From Syntrophales bacterium (lineage in GTDB: Bacteria; Desulfobacterota; Syntrophia; Syntrophales; PHBD01): a DNA stretch of 64,000 nt. The notes under the pieces were generated by a model. It did not search any database. It was not told the DNA's origin and worked only from the letters and a program-made list of their open reading frames with translations. The translations under genes and the position numbers were made by a program. This document shows positions 39,471-48,634 of the stretch, piece by piece. Position 1 is the first letter of the stretch; each line of letters opens with the position of its first letter. The stretch lies in the NCBI GenBank assembly GCA_035363115.1, contig DAOSEM010000001.1, positions 62,001-126,000 on the forward strand, given 5' to 3'.

Positions 39471-40439
39471 TCAGCCGCCGCTCCCGGGCCAGCGGAAAGG
39501 ATCCTCCCGCCGGAAGTCCGGGACGATCTCCCGCTCGTCCACGGCCTGAACATAGAGTTCTTCAAAACCCAGGTCAAGGGCGTAATCCACGACGGACTCG
39601 TACTCCTCCGGCGTCACCCGCCGGCTCAGATCCGGCTCCAGCCTGACCGGGTTGACGGGGGTGTACTGGGACATCAGGCTGAGGGGGACCGAAGAGCCGA
39701 GCCGCCGCCGGAGAAGATCGAGGGCCGCCCTGCTGTTGGCGGTGTTGCCGGGGAGGATCAGGTGCCGGACGAGGAGGCCCCTCCTCGCCAGGGAGCCGTC
39801 CGTCTCCAGGGTGTCTCCGACCTGCCGGATCATCTCGCCGACGGCCCGGAGAGCCGTCTCCGGGTAATCGGGGACCCCGGTGAGCTTCGTGCCCAGGGCG
39901 GGATCCCCGAACTTGAAGTCCGGGAGGTAGACGTCCACCATCCCCTCGAGGAGCCTGAGGACCGCCGGATCCTCGTATCCCCCGCAGTTGTAGACCAGCG
40001 GAACCGACAGCCCGTCCCGGCGGGCGGCCAGCCAGGCCTCCAGGATGCCCGCTGCGTGAGGCGTCGGCGTCACCGGCTCGATGTTGTGGCATCCCTCCTC
40101 CTGGAGGCGGAGCATGGTCCGGGCCAGCCCGGCGGCCGTCTCCTCCCGGCCTGCCGTTTCATGGCTGATCTGGTGGTTCTGGCAGAAGGAGCAGCGCAGG
40201 TTGCAGGAGGACAGGAAGATCGTGCCGGCGCCCCGGGATCCCGAGATGGGGGGCTCCTCTCCATGGTGAGGCAGTGCCCGGGCCACGACGGGACGGTCCG
40301 CGAGCCCGCAGAAACCCCGTTCGCCGCCCGTCCGGTCGACGGCGCAGCGCCGTGGACAGAGGACGCAGCGCTTGAGGATTTGCTTCAGTCGGCGGAGATT
40401 TTCTTCCATGGGGTGCGGAAAGGCCTGTTGCCGGGACAT
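39471..40439 (-). CDS. Radical SAM protein, PflA-like (YgkA/AmmeMemoRadiSam-related)
   Basis: 322 residues. The radical SAM cluster motif is CNLRCSFCQN (about 78-87), preceded by an accessory cysteine group CVLCPRRC with CGL. Later conserved parts are YNCGGYEDP, VDVYLPDFKFGDP and RHLILPGNTANS. This matches the group annotated as pyruvate-formate-lyase-activating-like enzymes of unknown target. The start at 40439 (MSRQQAF) is possible, but a second ATG ten codons in (40409) is equally good. It sits 20 bases downstream of the patatin gene, in an operon with it. No glycyl-radical enzyme is in the window, so the target is unknown. Confidence 0.87.
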   Translation of the reverse strand: MSRQQAFPHPMEENLRRLKQILKRCVLCPRRCAVDRTGGERGFCGLADRPVVARALPHHGEEPPISGSRGAGTIFLSSCNLRCSFCQNHQISHETAGREETAAGLARTMLRLQEEGCHNIEPVTPTPHAAGILEAWLAARRDGLSVPLVYNCGGYEDPAVLRLLEGMVDVYLPDFKFGDPALGTKLTGVPDYPETALRAVGEMIRQVGDTLETDGSLARRGLLVRHLILPGNTANSRAALDLLRRRLGSSVPLSLMSQYTPVNPVRLEPDLSRRVTPEEYESVVDYALDLGFEELYVQAVDEREIVPDFRREDPFRWPGSGG

Positions 40440-40459
40440 TGGTGCGGGGGCGGCCGCCG

Positions 40460-41530
40460 TCAGGAGATGGGCTCCACCACGTCACGGATCCGCCCGCTCT
40501 CGACGAGCTCCAGGAATTCCTCCCCGAAGTGGGCCGACTGCCGGACTGTCTGCCACCAGTTGCGAATCCGGGTCTCCGGGTCGTCGATCAGGTCGGTGAG
40601 GTCGTCCCGGTCGGGCACCTTCCCACCCGGGAGACCCTCGACGAAGGCCTCGGAGGGGTACACCATCAGGACGTTGTCGAGGATCTCCTCGGAAGGCCTG
40701 CGCTTCATGCGCTTCTTGTCCATCCAGCCGGGGATGATCCGCTCCTGGTGGTTGAAGAAGAGGGTCACCTCGTCGTCCCGCTCCGTGTAGCGGTGGGTCA
40801 GGTGGTAGTCGAAGAATCCCCCGTCCCGGTAGATGCCGGTCGGGGCGCCGAAGATGTCCCGGACGCCGGCGACGACGACGGGGATGGCGCCGGATGCGAG
40901 GACGGCGGCTCGGAAGTTCGTGGCGCTCAGCCGGATGAAGGTCCCCCGGAAGTCGCTCCGCAGGCAGAACGAGGGAGGCTTGGGGCCGTTGTAGAAGATG
41001 ACCCGCTCGCCGAAGGTGTGCAGGGTCGACGGGCTGGCGATGTTCATGAGGTAGCTGAGCATGAAGCCGCCCTTCTGGATCCAGGGCCGTTCCGAGGCGG
41101 TCAGCGGGCGGCATCGCATCGTGGACACGGCAAAGCGGTATTTCTTGTTGGCCAGGGCAAAGGGAACGGCGTCACGCTCCAGGAAGGTGTTGATGATGCC
41201 GCCTAAGGTCTTGAGGATGTCCTGGGGCGAGTCTTTCCGGTGATAGGAGGCCGTGAGGTAGGACTCGATGAGGGCATTGTAGCTTTTTTCCGGCTCGGGC
41301 TGCAGCCAGGCGGCGAAGCGCCAGGCCCCGGCGGAGGATCCCGCCAGGAGGACCGGGTGCCGGTTTCCCAGGACCCCCGAGGAGAGGAGCGTCCGGTCGA
41401 AGCCGGACACGATGAGCCAGCGCGGACCCGATGCGGGGCCGTAGTAGGAACGGACGGCGTCCAGGGAAAACCCGCCGTCCCGGATCAGGGCCATGGCGGA
41501 GCGGCCCGCACGGATCCGGAGGGTGTTCAT
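40460..41530 (-). CDS. Patatin-like phospholipase
   Basis: 356 residues. The serine hydrolase elbow GSSAG (about 62-66) and the Asp of the dyad in YRDGGFFD are present, the two residues needed for patatin lipid acyl hydrolase activity. The usual glycine-rich oxyanion DGGG near the N-terminus is shifted (IRDGGFSLDAVRSYYG). No signal peptide is visible. The ATG at 41530 has AGGGAATCCC before it. It starts a short operon with the radical SAM gene and is divergent from proA. The substrate lipid is unknown. Confidence 0.85.
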   Translation of the reverse strand: MNTLRIRAGRSAMALIRDGGFSLDAVRSYYGPASGPRWLIVSGFDRTLLSSGVLGNRHPVLLAGSSAGAWRFAAWLQPEPEKSYNALIESYLTASYHRKDSPQDILKTLGGIINTFLERDAVPFALANKKYRFAVSTMRCRPLTASERPWIQKGGFMLSYLMNIASPSTLHTFGERVIFYNGPKPPSFCLRSDFRGTFIRLSATNFRAAVLASGAIPVVVAGVRDIFGAPTGIYRDGGFFDYHLTHRYTERDDEVTLFFNHQERIIPGWMDKKRMKRRPSEEILDNVLMVYPSEAFVEGLPGGKVPDRDDLTDLIDDPETRIRNWWQTVRQSAHFGEEFLELVESGRIRDVVEPIS

Positions 41531-41654
41531 GGGATTCCCTGCCGGTGGGGGATGCACCGCATACGTGCGGAATCCGACGGCCGCCGCAGGATCGTGCACC
41601 CGTTCCGGGTGACCGGGCCACTTTTAGTTATTACCTGATATAATGATATCGTTC

Positions 41655-41683
41655 TTGACACGGTCCGGTACGTTTTGTAAGTT
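41655..41683 (+). promoter_or_regulatory. Candidate promoter of proA
   Basis: TTGACA, 17 bases, then TAAGTT, a weak -10. It lies in the 314-base divergent region between the patatin gene and proA; no gene is seen in the rest of that region. Confidence 0.4.
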
Positions 41684-41844
41684 GATCCTGCCGCTTGGCC
41701 CCTGCGGGCCCAGCCGGCAGATACGGAGATGGTTGGGCTGGCAGTCGGTTCATACAAAATCTCCTTTGGTTTTGTCAACATTTCCCTCGCCGGCAGGTGG
41801 CGGAAAGGGAAACCTTCCTGGGAATCCTCTTCGGGAGCGTGGGA

Positions 41845-43101
41845 TTGGAGATAAGGGAAAGTATTCTCGAAACGGCAGTCAGGGCGCGTGCGGCCGCTTC
41901 CGCCCTCGGGCGCGTACCGTCCGATCGCAAGGACCGCACCCTCCTGGCCATGGCCGGTGCCCTGCGGGAGCGGGAGGCGTTCCTGCTGGAGGCGAACGCC
42001 GGCGACGTCGCAAAGGCCCGGGAGCGGGGGCTGTCCAAGGCCATGGTCGACCGCCTCACGCTGACCCCGGCGACGATCCGGGGCATGGCCCGGGGGCTGG
42101 AGGAGGTGGCGGCCCTGCCGGATCCGGTCGGCCGGATCACCGGCATGTGGCGGCGCCCCAACGGCCTGCTGGTCGGGCGGATGCGGATCCCCCTGGGCGT
42201 CATCGGCATCATCTACGAGGCGCGCCCCAACGTGACCGTCGATGCGGCGGCCCTGTGCCTGAAATCGGGCAATGCGGTGATCCTGCGGGGCGGATCGGAG
42301 GCCATCGACTCCAACCTGGCCATCGCCCGGGTCCTTCAGGACGTGCTGGAGACGTCGGGCCTGCCGCCGGCGGCGGTGCAGGTCATCGGCGTGACGGACC
42401 GCCGGGCGGTCTACGAGATGCTCCAGCTGGAGGAGTACATCGACCTGATCATCCCCCGGGGAGGGGAGGACCTGATCCGGGCGGTGGTGCGGGATTCGAA
42501 GATCCCCGTCATCAAGCACTACAAGGGCGTCTGCCACATCTTCGTCGACGCCGGCGCGGACGTCGGGGAGGCGGTCAAAATCTGCATGAACGCCAAGACC
42601 CAGCGCCCGGGCGTCTGCAATGCCATGGAGACACTCCTCGTCCACGAGGCGATCGCCGGGGCGTTTCTCCCGGAGGCGGCCAGGGTCCTGCAGGACGCCG
42701 GCGTGCGGCTCCGCGGGTGTCCCCGGACGCGGGAGATCGTTCCCTCCGCCGAAGAGGCCCGGGAAGAGGACTGGCACGCCGAGTACCTGGACCTGATCCT
42801 CGCGGTCCGCGTGGTGGACGGGATCGAAGAGGCGATGGACCACATCGAGCGCTACGGCTCCCTGCACACGGAGGCGATCCTGACCCGGGACTACGCCAAC
42901 GCCCAGCGCTTTCTCCGGGAGGTCTCCTCCTCGACGGTGCTGGTGAACGCCTCGACCCGCTTCAGTGACGGGTTCGAGCTGGGGCTCGGGGCCGAGATCG
43001 GCATCAGCACGACAAAGCTGCACGCCTTCGGGCCCATGGGGCTGGAGGAGCTGACGACAACGAAATTCATCATCTACGGAGACGGACAGGTGAGGACATG
43101 A
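41845..43101 (+). CDS. proA: Gamma-glutamyl phosphate reductase
   Basis: It reduces gamma-glutamyl phosphate with NADPH in proline synthesis. It has 418 residues from the TTG at 41845, the normal length; GGGAG lies seven bases upstream. A GTG two codons earlier (41839) is possible but has the ribosome site only one base away. The catalytic cysteine is in QRPGVCNAMETLL, and other markers are YEARPNVTVDA, LKSGNAVILRGG and STRFSDGFELGLGAEIGIST. The partner gene proB is not in the window. It overlaps nadD by four bases (ATGA), a linkage common in bacteria, where proBA and nadD/obg are often neighbours. Confidence 0.95.
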   Translation: MEIRESILETAVRARAAASALGRVPSDRKDRTLLAMAGALREREAFLLEANAGDVAKARERGLSKAMVDRLTLTPATIRGMARGLEEVAALPDPVGRITGMWRRPNGLLVGRMRIPLGVIGIIYEARPNVTVDAAALCLKSGNAVILRGGSEAIDSNLAIARVLQDVLETSGLPPAAVQVIGVTDRRAVYEMLQLEEYIDLIIPRGGEDLIRAVVRDSKIPVIKHYKGVCHIFVDAGADVGEAVKICMNAKTQRPGVCNAMETLLVHEAIAGAFLPEAARVLQDAGVRLRGCPRTREIVPSAEEAREEDWHAEYLDLILAVRVVDGIEEAMDHIERYGSLHTEAILTRDYANAQRFLREVSSSTVLVNASTRFSDGFELGLGAEIGISTTKLHAFGPMGLEELTTTKFIIYGDGQVRT

Positions 43102-43754
43102 AGTGGGGACTGTTAGGCGGAACCTTCGATCCGATTCACATGGGCCATCTGCGATGCGCCGAGGAGATCCTGGAGATGTTCGACCTGAACCGGATCATCT
43201 TCGTCCCCGCATCCCGGCCTCCGCACAAGCTGGGGGCGGAGATCACGCCCTTCTTCCACCGGGAGCAGATGGTCCGGCTCGCCATCGAGGACAATCCCTC
43301 CTTTTCCTTTTCCGACGTGGAGAACCAGCGGGAGGGAAAGTCCTATTCGGTGGAGACCATCGAGTATTTCCTGAGCCGCTACCTCAAGGACCTCGAGCTT
43401 TACTTCATCCTGGGCCAGGACGCCTTTCACGCCATCCAGACGTGGCGGGACTGGAACAGGCTCCTCCTCCTGTGCCACATGGTCGTCATGACCAGACCGG
43501 GCTATGAAAACAGGGGGCTCGCGACGATCCTTCCGGAGGATTTCGCTTCCCGCTTCACCTACGAAGAGGAGTTTGACGCGTACCGGGGACCGACGGGGCA
43601 CATGATTTACTTCCGGGAGGTCACCTTCCTCGATATCGCTTCCAGCAATATCCGCCAGCGGGCGAAGGCTTCGCAGTCCATTGCCTACCTGGTTCCCGAC
43701 ACGGTGCGCCGCTACATCGTCAAGAACGAGCTGTACAAATCAAGATCCCTGTGA
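43098..43754 (+). CDS. nadD: Nicotinate-nucleotide adenylyltransferase
   Basis: 218 residues. It joins NaMN and ATP to form NaAD in NAD synthesis. The nucleotidyltransferase motif GGTFDPIHMGHL (HxGH) is at the N-terminus, and the second motif SSNIRQR near the end completes the ATP site. FVPASRPPHK is the usual substrate loop. Its ATG overlaps the proA TGA, implying translational coupling. No rsfS/obg genes follow, unlike in many bacteria. Confidence 0.95.
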   Translation: MKWGLLGGTFDPIHMGHLRCAEEILEMFDLNRIIFVPASRPPHKLGAEITPFFHREQMVRLAIEDNPSFSFSDVENQREGKSYSVETIEYFLSRYLKDLELYFILGQDAFHAIQTWRDWNRLLLLCHMVVMTRPGYENRGLATILPEDFASRFTYEEEFDAYRGPTGHMIYFREVTFLDIASSNIRQRAKASQSIAYLVPDTVRRYIVKNELYKSRSL

Positions 43755-43883
43755 CCCGGGAAGAAAGAACCGGAAGCCCGTTCTTTTCAGGAAATGAGGT
43801 CCTGCATGGATCCGCGATTCCGGACAGGGCGGGTAGCCCGGCCGCCGGAGTGGGTGTATCGAAGGACCGGCAATGGAGGAGAT

Positions 43884-45569
43884 ATGGAAGGCGCGAAGAA
43901 AACCAGGGAAGAGCTGCTGAAGGAAGTGGCGGAGCTGAAAAAGAAAGTGCAGGGCCTCGGGCGGGGCGGCCCGGCCGTGCAATCCTGGGAGGAGCGCTAC
44001 CGGGAGCTGGCGGAGTGCCTGCCGCAGGTCGTCTTCGAGCTGGACCGGAAAGGCCGCTTCACCTTCTTCAACCGCCATATCACCACGTTCCTCGGCTACG
44101 ACCAGGAGGATTTCGATAAGGGAATGACCGCCTGGGAGGCGGTGATCCCGGAAGACCGGGAGCGGATGAGGCGGGAGATCGACCTGGTGCTCAAGGGAAA
44201 ATCGAAGGCCCAGGGCACCCAGACGGCCCTCCTCCGGAAAGACGGAACATCCTTTCCCGTGGCCATCTTCGCGTCCCCCATCCACTCGGCGGAAGGCATC
44301 CGGGGGCTCCGGGGCGTGGGGGTCGACATCTCCTACCAGAAGAGGGCGGAGATCGAGCTTCGGGAGAGCGAGGAGCGCTACCGTTCCATCGTCGAGCACA
44401 CCCACGACGGGATCTGCGTGATCGACCGGGACGGCCGCATCCAGTACGGGAACGACGAGCTGTCCCGGATGACCGGATACAGCAGGGAGGAGAATCTCGG
44501 GAAGACGTTCACCGATTTCATCGTCCCGGAAGACCGGCGCATTGCCCTGGATCGGTTTACGAGACGCCAGCGCGGCGAGAACGTGGTCGACCAGTACGAA
44601 ACGAGGATTGTCTGCAGCGACGGCCGGCAGATCAACGTGGAGGCGAAGGTTTCCGTCCTGACGGACTCAAAGGGACAGAAGCAGGCGGTCGTCAAGCTCC
44701 TGGACATCACGGACCGCAAGAAGGCGGAGAACAGCCTGCGCCAGTCGGAGAACCTCTACCGCACGATCTTCGAGAACACCGGCACCATCATGATGATCGC
44801 CGACGAAGACCGGAACATCGTTCTCCTGAACGGCGAGTTCGAGAGGGTCGCGGGAATCCGGCGGGAAGACGTCGTCGGGAAGATCCGGGCCGACGACCTG
44901 ATCGAGAGCGCCGACCTGGAGCGGCTGGTGAGCCTGCAGCGTGAAATCCTGGAAGATCCGGCCAGGGGGCCTTTCCACACGGAATTCTCCCTGAAGGACA
45001 AATCGGGCGGGATGCGGGATGTTTTTCTTGTGATCTCCGCCATCCCCGAGACCCGGCTCGTCGTGTGCTCCCTCCTGGACATCACGGAGCGGAAGCAGGC
45101 GGTCCAGGCGCTCCTGGAGAGGGAGAAGGCCCTGGAGGAGACGACCCGGCGCCTGGAGGAGGTCAACGAGGCCCTGCGCGTCCTCCTGAAGCACAAGCAG
45201 GAAAGCCAGGGAGAGGTGGAATCGAAGGTCCTCGCCAATGTCCGCGAACTGGTGCTGCCCTACGTGAAGAAAATGCAGAGCACCTCCTTGGACGGCGCGC
45301 AGAAGGCGTACGTGGACATCATCGAGACGAACCTGGAGGACATCATGTCGCCCTTCCTCCGGACGCTGACCTCCCAGTACCTGAACTTCACGCCGAAGGA
45401 AATCCAGGTGGCGAACTATATCCGCAGCGGGAAGACCACGAAGGAAATCGCCAGGATCATGAGTGTCTCCCGGAGTGCGATCGACCTGCACCGGAATCAT
45501 ATCCGGGCGAAGCTGGGCCTGAACAAAAAGAAGGCCAACCTGCGCACCCATCTTGCCAGCCTTGCGTGA
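43884..45569 (+). CDS. PAS-domain regulator with LuxR-type DNA-binding domain
   Basis: 561 residues. Three PAS modules (about 45-160, 175-290 and 300-415) are followed by a coiled coil (425-470) and a LuxR/GerE HTH at about 495-555 (FTPKEIQVANYIRSGKTTKE, then VSRSAIDLHRNHIRAKLGL). There is no kinase, GGDEF or receiver domain, so it is probably a one-component regulator that senses a small ligand or redox state and binds DNA directly. The ATG at 43884 follows GGAGGAGAT; the frame open 30 codons upstream has no ribosome site. It lies alone between nadD and the Mla operon, and its targets are unknown. Compare the PAS protein at 1-1294. Confidence 0.88.
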   Translation: MEGAKKTREELLKEVAELKKKVQGLGRGGPAVQSWEERYRELAECLPQVVFELDRKGRFTFFNRHITTFLGYDQEDFDKGMTAWEAVIPEDRERMRREIDLVLKGKSKAQGTQTALLRKDGTSFPVAIFASPIHSAEGIRGLRGVGVDISYQKRAEIELRESEERYRSIVEHTHDGICVIDRDGRIQYGNDELSRMTGYSREENLGKTFTDFIVPEDRRIALDRFTRRQRGENVVDQYETRIVCSDGRQINVEAKVSVLTDSKGQKQAVVKLLDITDRKKAENSLRQSENLYRTIFENTGTIMMIADEDRNIVLLNGEFERVAGIRREDVVGKIRADDLIESADLERLVSLQREILEDPARGPFHTEFSLKDKSGGMRDVFLVISAIPETRLVVCSLLDITERKQAVQALLEREKALEETTRRLEEVNEALRVLLKHKQESQGEVESKVLANVRELVLPYVKKMQSTSLDGAQKAYVDIIETNLEDIMSPFLRTLTSQYLNFTPKEIQVANYIRSGKTTKEIARIMSVSRSAIDLHRNHIRAKLGLNKKKANLRTHLASLA

Positions 45570-45681
45570 CCGGTGACGGTCCCGGACGGAGCGGCGCCGT
45601 CCTCTTCACCTGGCGCCCCTCCGTTCCGGGGCCGTTTTGCGTCGTGTTTCACCGGTTTCCGAACGGAGGGATTCCGGCCGC

Positions 45682-46839
45682 ATGTTCAAGAAAGAGGTTC
45701 CGGACAAGCCTCAGAGTTTCACCCTCGCCGCGGAGGGAACACCCGGGGAGGCCTGTACCCTTTCCCTGTCGGGCCGGCTCGCCCTGGAGAACCTGGAGCG
45801 GCTGCTCGCGGAAGCCGATGCGTTTTTCGGGAGCCGTCGGCCGTCGGCCGTCCGGGTGGATCTCTCCCAGGTCCGTTACATGGACAGCGCCGGAGCCCTT
45901 TTCATCGGCCGTCTCCGGACGCTGGCCGCGGCCCGGTCCATTCCCCTGGAGCTGGCGGGCCTCGGGGAGGATGCCCGGCGGATCCTGTCGCTCGTGGAAA
46001 GCAGATCCGCCCCTGCCGTGACGAAGGCGGCCGCGGAGAAGCCGGGGGGGTTCTTCCCGAAGGTTGCGGATACGGCGGAGTCCCTGCTCGATGCCTTCGC
46101 GGACCTCATGACGTTTGTCGGGGAGGTCGTCCTGGCCCTGCTCCACGCCCTTTTCCATCCCCGCACGGTGCGCTGGAACGCCGTCCTGTTCTACATGAGA
46201 AGGGCCGGCGTGGAGGGCCTGCCCGTGGTCGGGCTCATCAGCCTGCTCCTGGGCCTGATCATGGCCTTCATGGCCTCCCTTCAGCTTCGCCAGTTCGGCG
46301 CCAACATTTACGTGGCCTCCCTTGTATCGATCTCCATCGTGCGCGAGCTGGGGCCGATCATGACGGCCATTCTCGTGGCCGGCCGCTCCGGATCGGCCTT
46401 TGCGGCGGAGATCGGCACCATGATGGTCAACGAGGAAGTGGACGCCCTGACGACCATGGGGTTCGATCCCGTCAAGTTCCTGGTGATCCCGAAAGTGATC
46501 GCCGCCCTCGTGGTCGTGCCCATCCTGACCCTGTACGCGGACCTGCTGGGAGTTCTGGGCGGCCTGATCGTCGGTGTGACGGGACTCGACATCACGGTCC
46601 ATGCCTACATGACCCAGACCATCAAGAGCATCCGGATCTTCGACATGAACGCCAGCATGTTCAAGGCCATGTGCTTCTCCCTCCTGATCTCGGGCATCGT
46701 CTGCTACCGGGGCTTCCAGGTCCGGGGAGGAGCGGAGGCGGTCGGGGCGGCGGCGACCTCCGCCGTGGTGTCGGCCATATTCCTGATCATCGTGGCGGAT
46801 TCGGCCTTCGCCATCATGCTGCACTACATCCGGCCGTAG
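45682..46839 (+). CDS. mlaE: STAS-fused MlaE-type lipid ABC permease
   Basis: 385 residues. An N-terminal STAS domain (about 15-115, VRYMDSAGALFIGRL) is fused to the MlaE permease (about 140-385) with five or six membrane segments and the hallmark segments VGLISLLLGLIMAF, IVRELGPIMTAILVAGRSG and AEIGTMMVNEE. In enterobacteria the STAS protein (MlaB) is a separate gene; fusion is known in other groups. With the ATPase, MCE protein and lipoprotein downstream it forms a machine moving phospholipids across the envelope, implying an outer membrane. The ATG at 45682 is the only good start before the STAS fold. Confidence 0.92.
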   Translation: MFKKEVPDKPQSFTLAAEGTPGEACTLSLSGRLALENLERLLAEADAFFGSRRPSAVRVDLSQVRYMDSAGALFIGRLRTLAAARSIPLELAGLGEDARRILSLVESRSAPAVTKAAAEKPGGFFPKVADTAESLLDAFADLMTFVGEVVLALLHALFHPRTVRWNAVLFYMRRAGVEGLPVVGLISLLLGLIMAFMASLQLRQFGANIYVASLVSISIVRELGPIMTAILVAGRSGSAFAAEIGTMMVNEEVDALTTMGFDPVKFLVIPKVIAALVVVPILTLYADLLGVLGGLIVGVTGLDITVHAYMTQTIKSIRIFDMNASMFKAMCFSLLISGIVCYRGFQVRGGAEAVGAAATSAVVSAIFLIIVADSAFAIMLHYIRP

Positions 46840-46861
46840 GGGAGTGCCGGGAAAGGTTGAC

Positions 46862-47650
46862 ATGAACGATCCATCCGCGGTACCGGCTAACGGGACCGGG
46901 CCCGTCATCGAGGTCGAGAACCTGACGGCTGCCTACGGGGACCATGTCGTCCTGGAAAACGTCAGCATGCAGGTGCAGCCCGGGGAGATCATCGCGATCG
47001 TCGGGGGAAGCGGCTGCGGGAAGTCGACCCTGCTGAAATACCTCATCGGGCTATATCGGCCGACGTCGGGACGGGTCCGGGTCAACGGCGTGGACATCGC
47101 CGCGGCCGACGATGCCGCCCTGCAGGAGTTCAAGCGGCAGATCGGCGTCCTGTTCCAGTCGAGCGCCCTCATCGGCTCCATGACCCTGGCCGAGAACGTG
47201 GCCCTCCCGCTCCAGGGGCACACGGACCTCCCGCCGGCGATCATCGACGAGGTCGTACGGATGAAGCTCTCCATGGTGAACCTGTCGGGCTACGAGGATT
47301 ACCTGCCGGCGGAGCTCTCGGGGGGCATGAAGAAACGCGCGGGCCTGGCCCGGGCCATGGCCCTGGACCCGACGATCCTGTTCTTCGACGAGATGTCCGC
47401 CGGCCTGGATCCCGTCACGTCGGTGGAGCTGGACATGATGGTCAGGAGCATCAACGAGGGCATGGGAACGACGATGGTGGTCGTCACCCACGAGCTGGAG
47501 TCGATCTTCACGATCGCGTCCCGGGCCGTCATGCTCGACAAGTCCTCCCGCGGCATCATCGCGGAGGGGCGGCCCCGGGACCTGCAGAAGGATACGTCCG
47601 ATCCGCGGGTGTACCATTTCTTCAATCGCACGAGCGGTTCTTCCGCATAG
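46862..47650 (+). CDS. mlaF: Mla-type ABC transporter ATPase
   Basis: 262 residues, a complete ABC ATPase: Walker A VGGSGCGKST, Q-loop VLFQSSALIGSMT, signature LSGGMKKRAGLARAMA, Walker B TILFFDE and switch His in VVVTHELES. The GMKKR form of the signature is specific to MlaF/Mkl-type importers. The ATG at 46862 has AAAGG upstream; a GTG at 46844 is less likely. It starts 22 bases after the permease stop and is 15 bases before the MCE gene. Confidence 0.95.
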   Translation: MNDPSAVPANGTGPVIEVENLTAAYGDHVVLENVSMQVQPGEIIAIVGGSGCGKSTLLKYLIGLYRPTSGRVRVNGVDIAAADDAALQEFKRQIGVLFQSSALIGSMTLAENVALPLQGHTDLPPAIIDEVVRMKLSMVNLSGYEDYLPAELSGGMKKRAGLARAMALDPTILFFDEMSAGLDPVTSVELDMMVRSINEGMGTTMVVVTHELESIFTIASRAVMLDKSSRGIIAEGRPRDLQKDTSDPRVYHFFNRTSGSSA

Positions 47651-47665
47651 GGAGGCATTCCGTCC

Positions 47666-48619
47666 ATGGCCAGAATCAAGACTCCCAAGTTCCTGATCGG
47701 TCTGTTCATCACCCTGGGGGTTTCCATCGGCGTCGCCACGGTCATCTGGATCGGGGCGTCCAAGATCCTCCAGAAGGGCGATATGTACGTGACGTATTTC
47801 GACGAATCGGTACAGGGCCTTTCCCCGGACTCCATGGTGAAATACCGCGGCGTCGACGTCGGCCGCATCGACAGCATCCAGGTGGCCCAGGACCGGCGCC
47901 TCATCGAGGTGGTCATGAAGGTGGACCTGAAGCCCTCGGAGGCGAAGGACTCCGTGGCCCAGTTGAAGTCCGCCGGCCTCACGGGCATCGTCTTCGTGGA
48001 CCTGGACCGGGTTCCCACGGGCGAGCGGGTCGATACGCCGCGGATCAACTTCACCCCGCCCTATCCCATCATCCCCTCCCAGGCCTCGGCGCAGAAGCTG
48101 ATCCTGTCCGGCCTGGAGATGACCATCGCCAAGATCAAGGAAGTCGACCTGGCGGGGATCTCGAACGAGCTGAAGCGGGTGGAGAAGTCCATCAGCGAGT
48201 TCTTCGGGGGCAGGCAGACCCACCGCATCCTCGAGAACCTGGAATCCACGACGGCGCACCTCAATCACACGCTGGACAAGGTGGATCAGCTCGTCTCCGC
48301 GGGGCACCTGGAGGGTGCCCTGGATGACGCGAAGACCCTGTTCCAGGAAACAAAGGACGGCATTGTGGATGCCCGCGGACTGATCGATGACGTGCGGAAA
48401 GAGATCAAGGCGATGAATCTCGCCGAAACGGCCCGGCGGACCGAGGGCATGGTGACGGATCTCGACCACAAGACGCGGCAGATCACGACGGACATGGAAC
48501 TGGCCGGGGAGAACATCCGCCGGGCCTCGGAAAATCTTGACGCGCTGCTCCAGAGGCTGGAGGCCAATCCTTCGGACCTGATCTTCGGGGAGCCTCCACC
48601 GCCCCGACGTTTCCGCTGA
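47666..48619 (+). CDS. mlaD: MCE-domain substrate-binding protein (MlaD)
   Basis: 317 residues. A single N-terminal anchor (about 10-30, LIGLFITLGVSIGVATVIW) is followed by an MCE domain (about 38-120: YVTYFDESVQGLSPDSMVKY, LTGIVFVDL). A helical tail with long alpha-helices runs to residue 300. It would form a hexameric ring in the periplasm carrying lipids between the membrane permease and the outer membrane. Longer than E. coli MlaD (183) because of the helical tail, as in PqiB-like and other proteobacterial versions. Confidence 0.92.
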   Translation: MARIKTPKFLIGLFITLGVSIGVATVIWIGASKILQKGDMYVTYFDESVQGLSPDSMVKYRGVDVGRIDSIQVAQDRRLIEVVMKVDLKPSEAKDSVAQLKSAGLTGIVFVDLDRVPTGERVDTPRINFTPPYPIIPSQASAQKLILSGLEMTIAKIKEVDLAGISNELKRVEKSISEFFGGRQTHRILENLESTTAHLNHTLDKVDQLVSAGHLEGALDDAKTLFQETKDGIVDARGLIDDVRKEIKAMNLAETARRTEGMVTDLDHKTRQITTDMELAGENIRRASENLDALLQRLEANPSDLIFGEPPPPRRFR

Positions 48620-48634
48620 GGGAGGAATCGGAAC

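Noticed and set aside
41527..43023. A 498-codon minus-strand open frame opposite proA
   Set aside because: proA on the plus strand is complete with catalytic motifs; the antisense product has no family resemblance.
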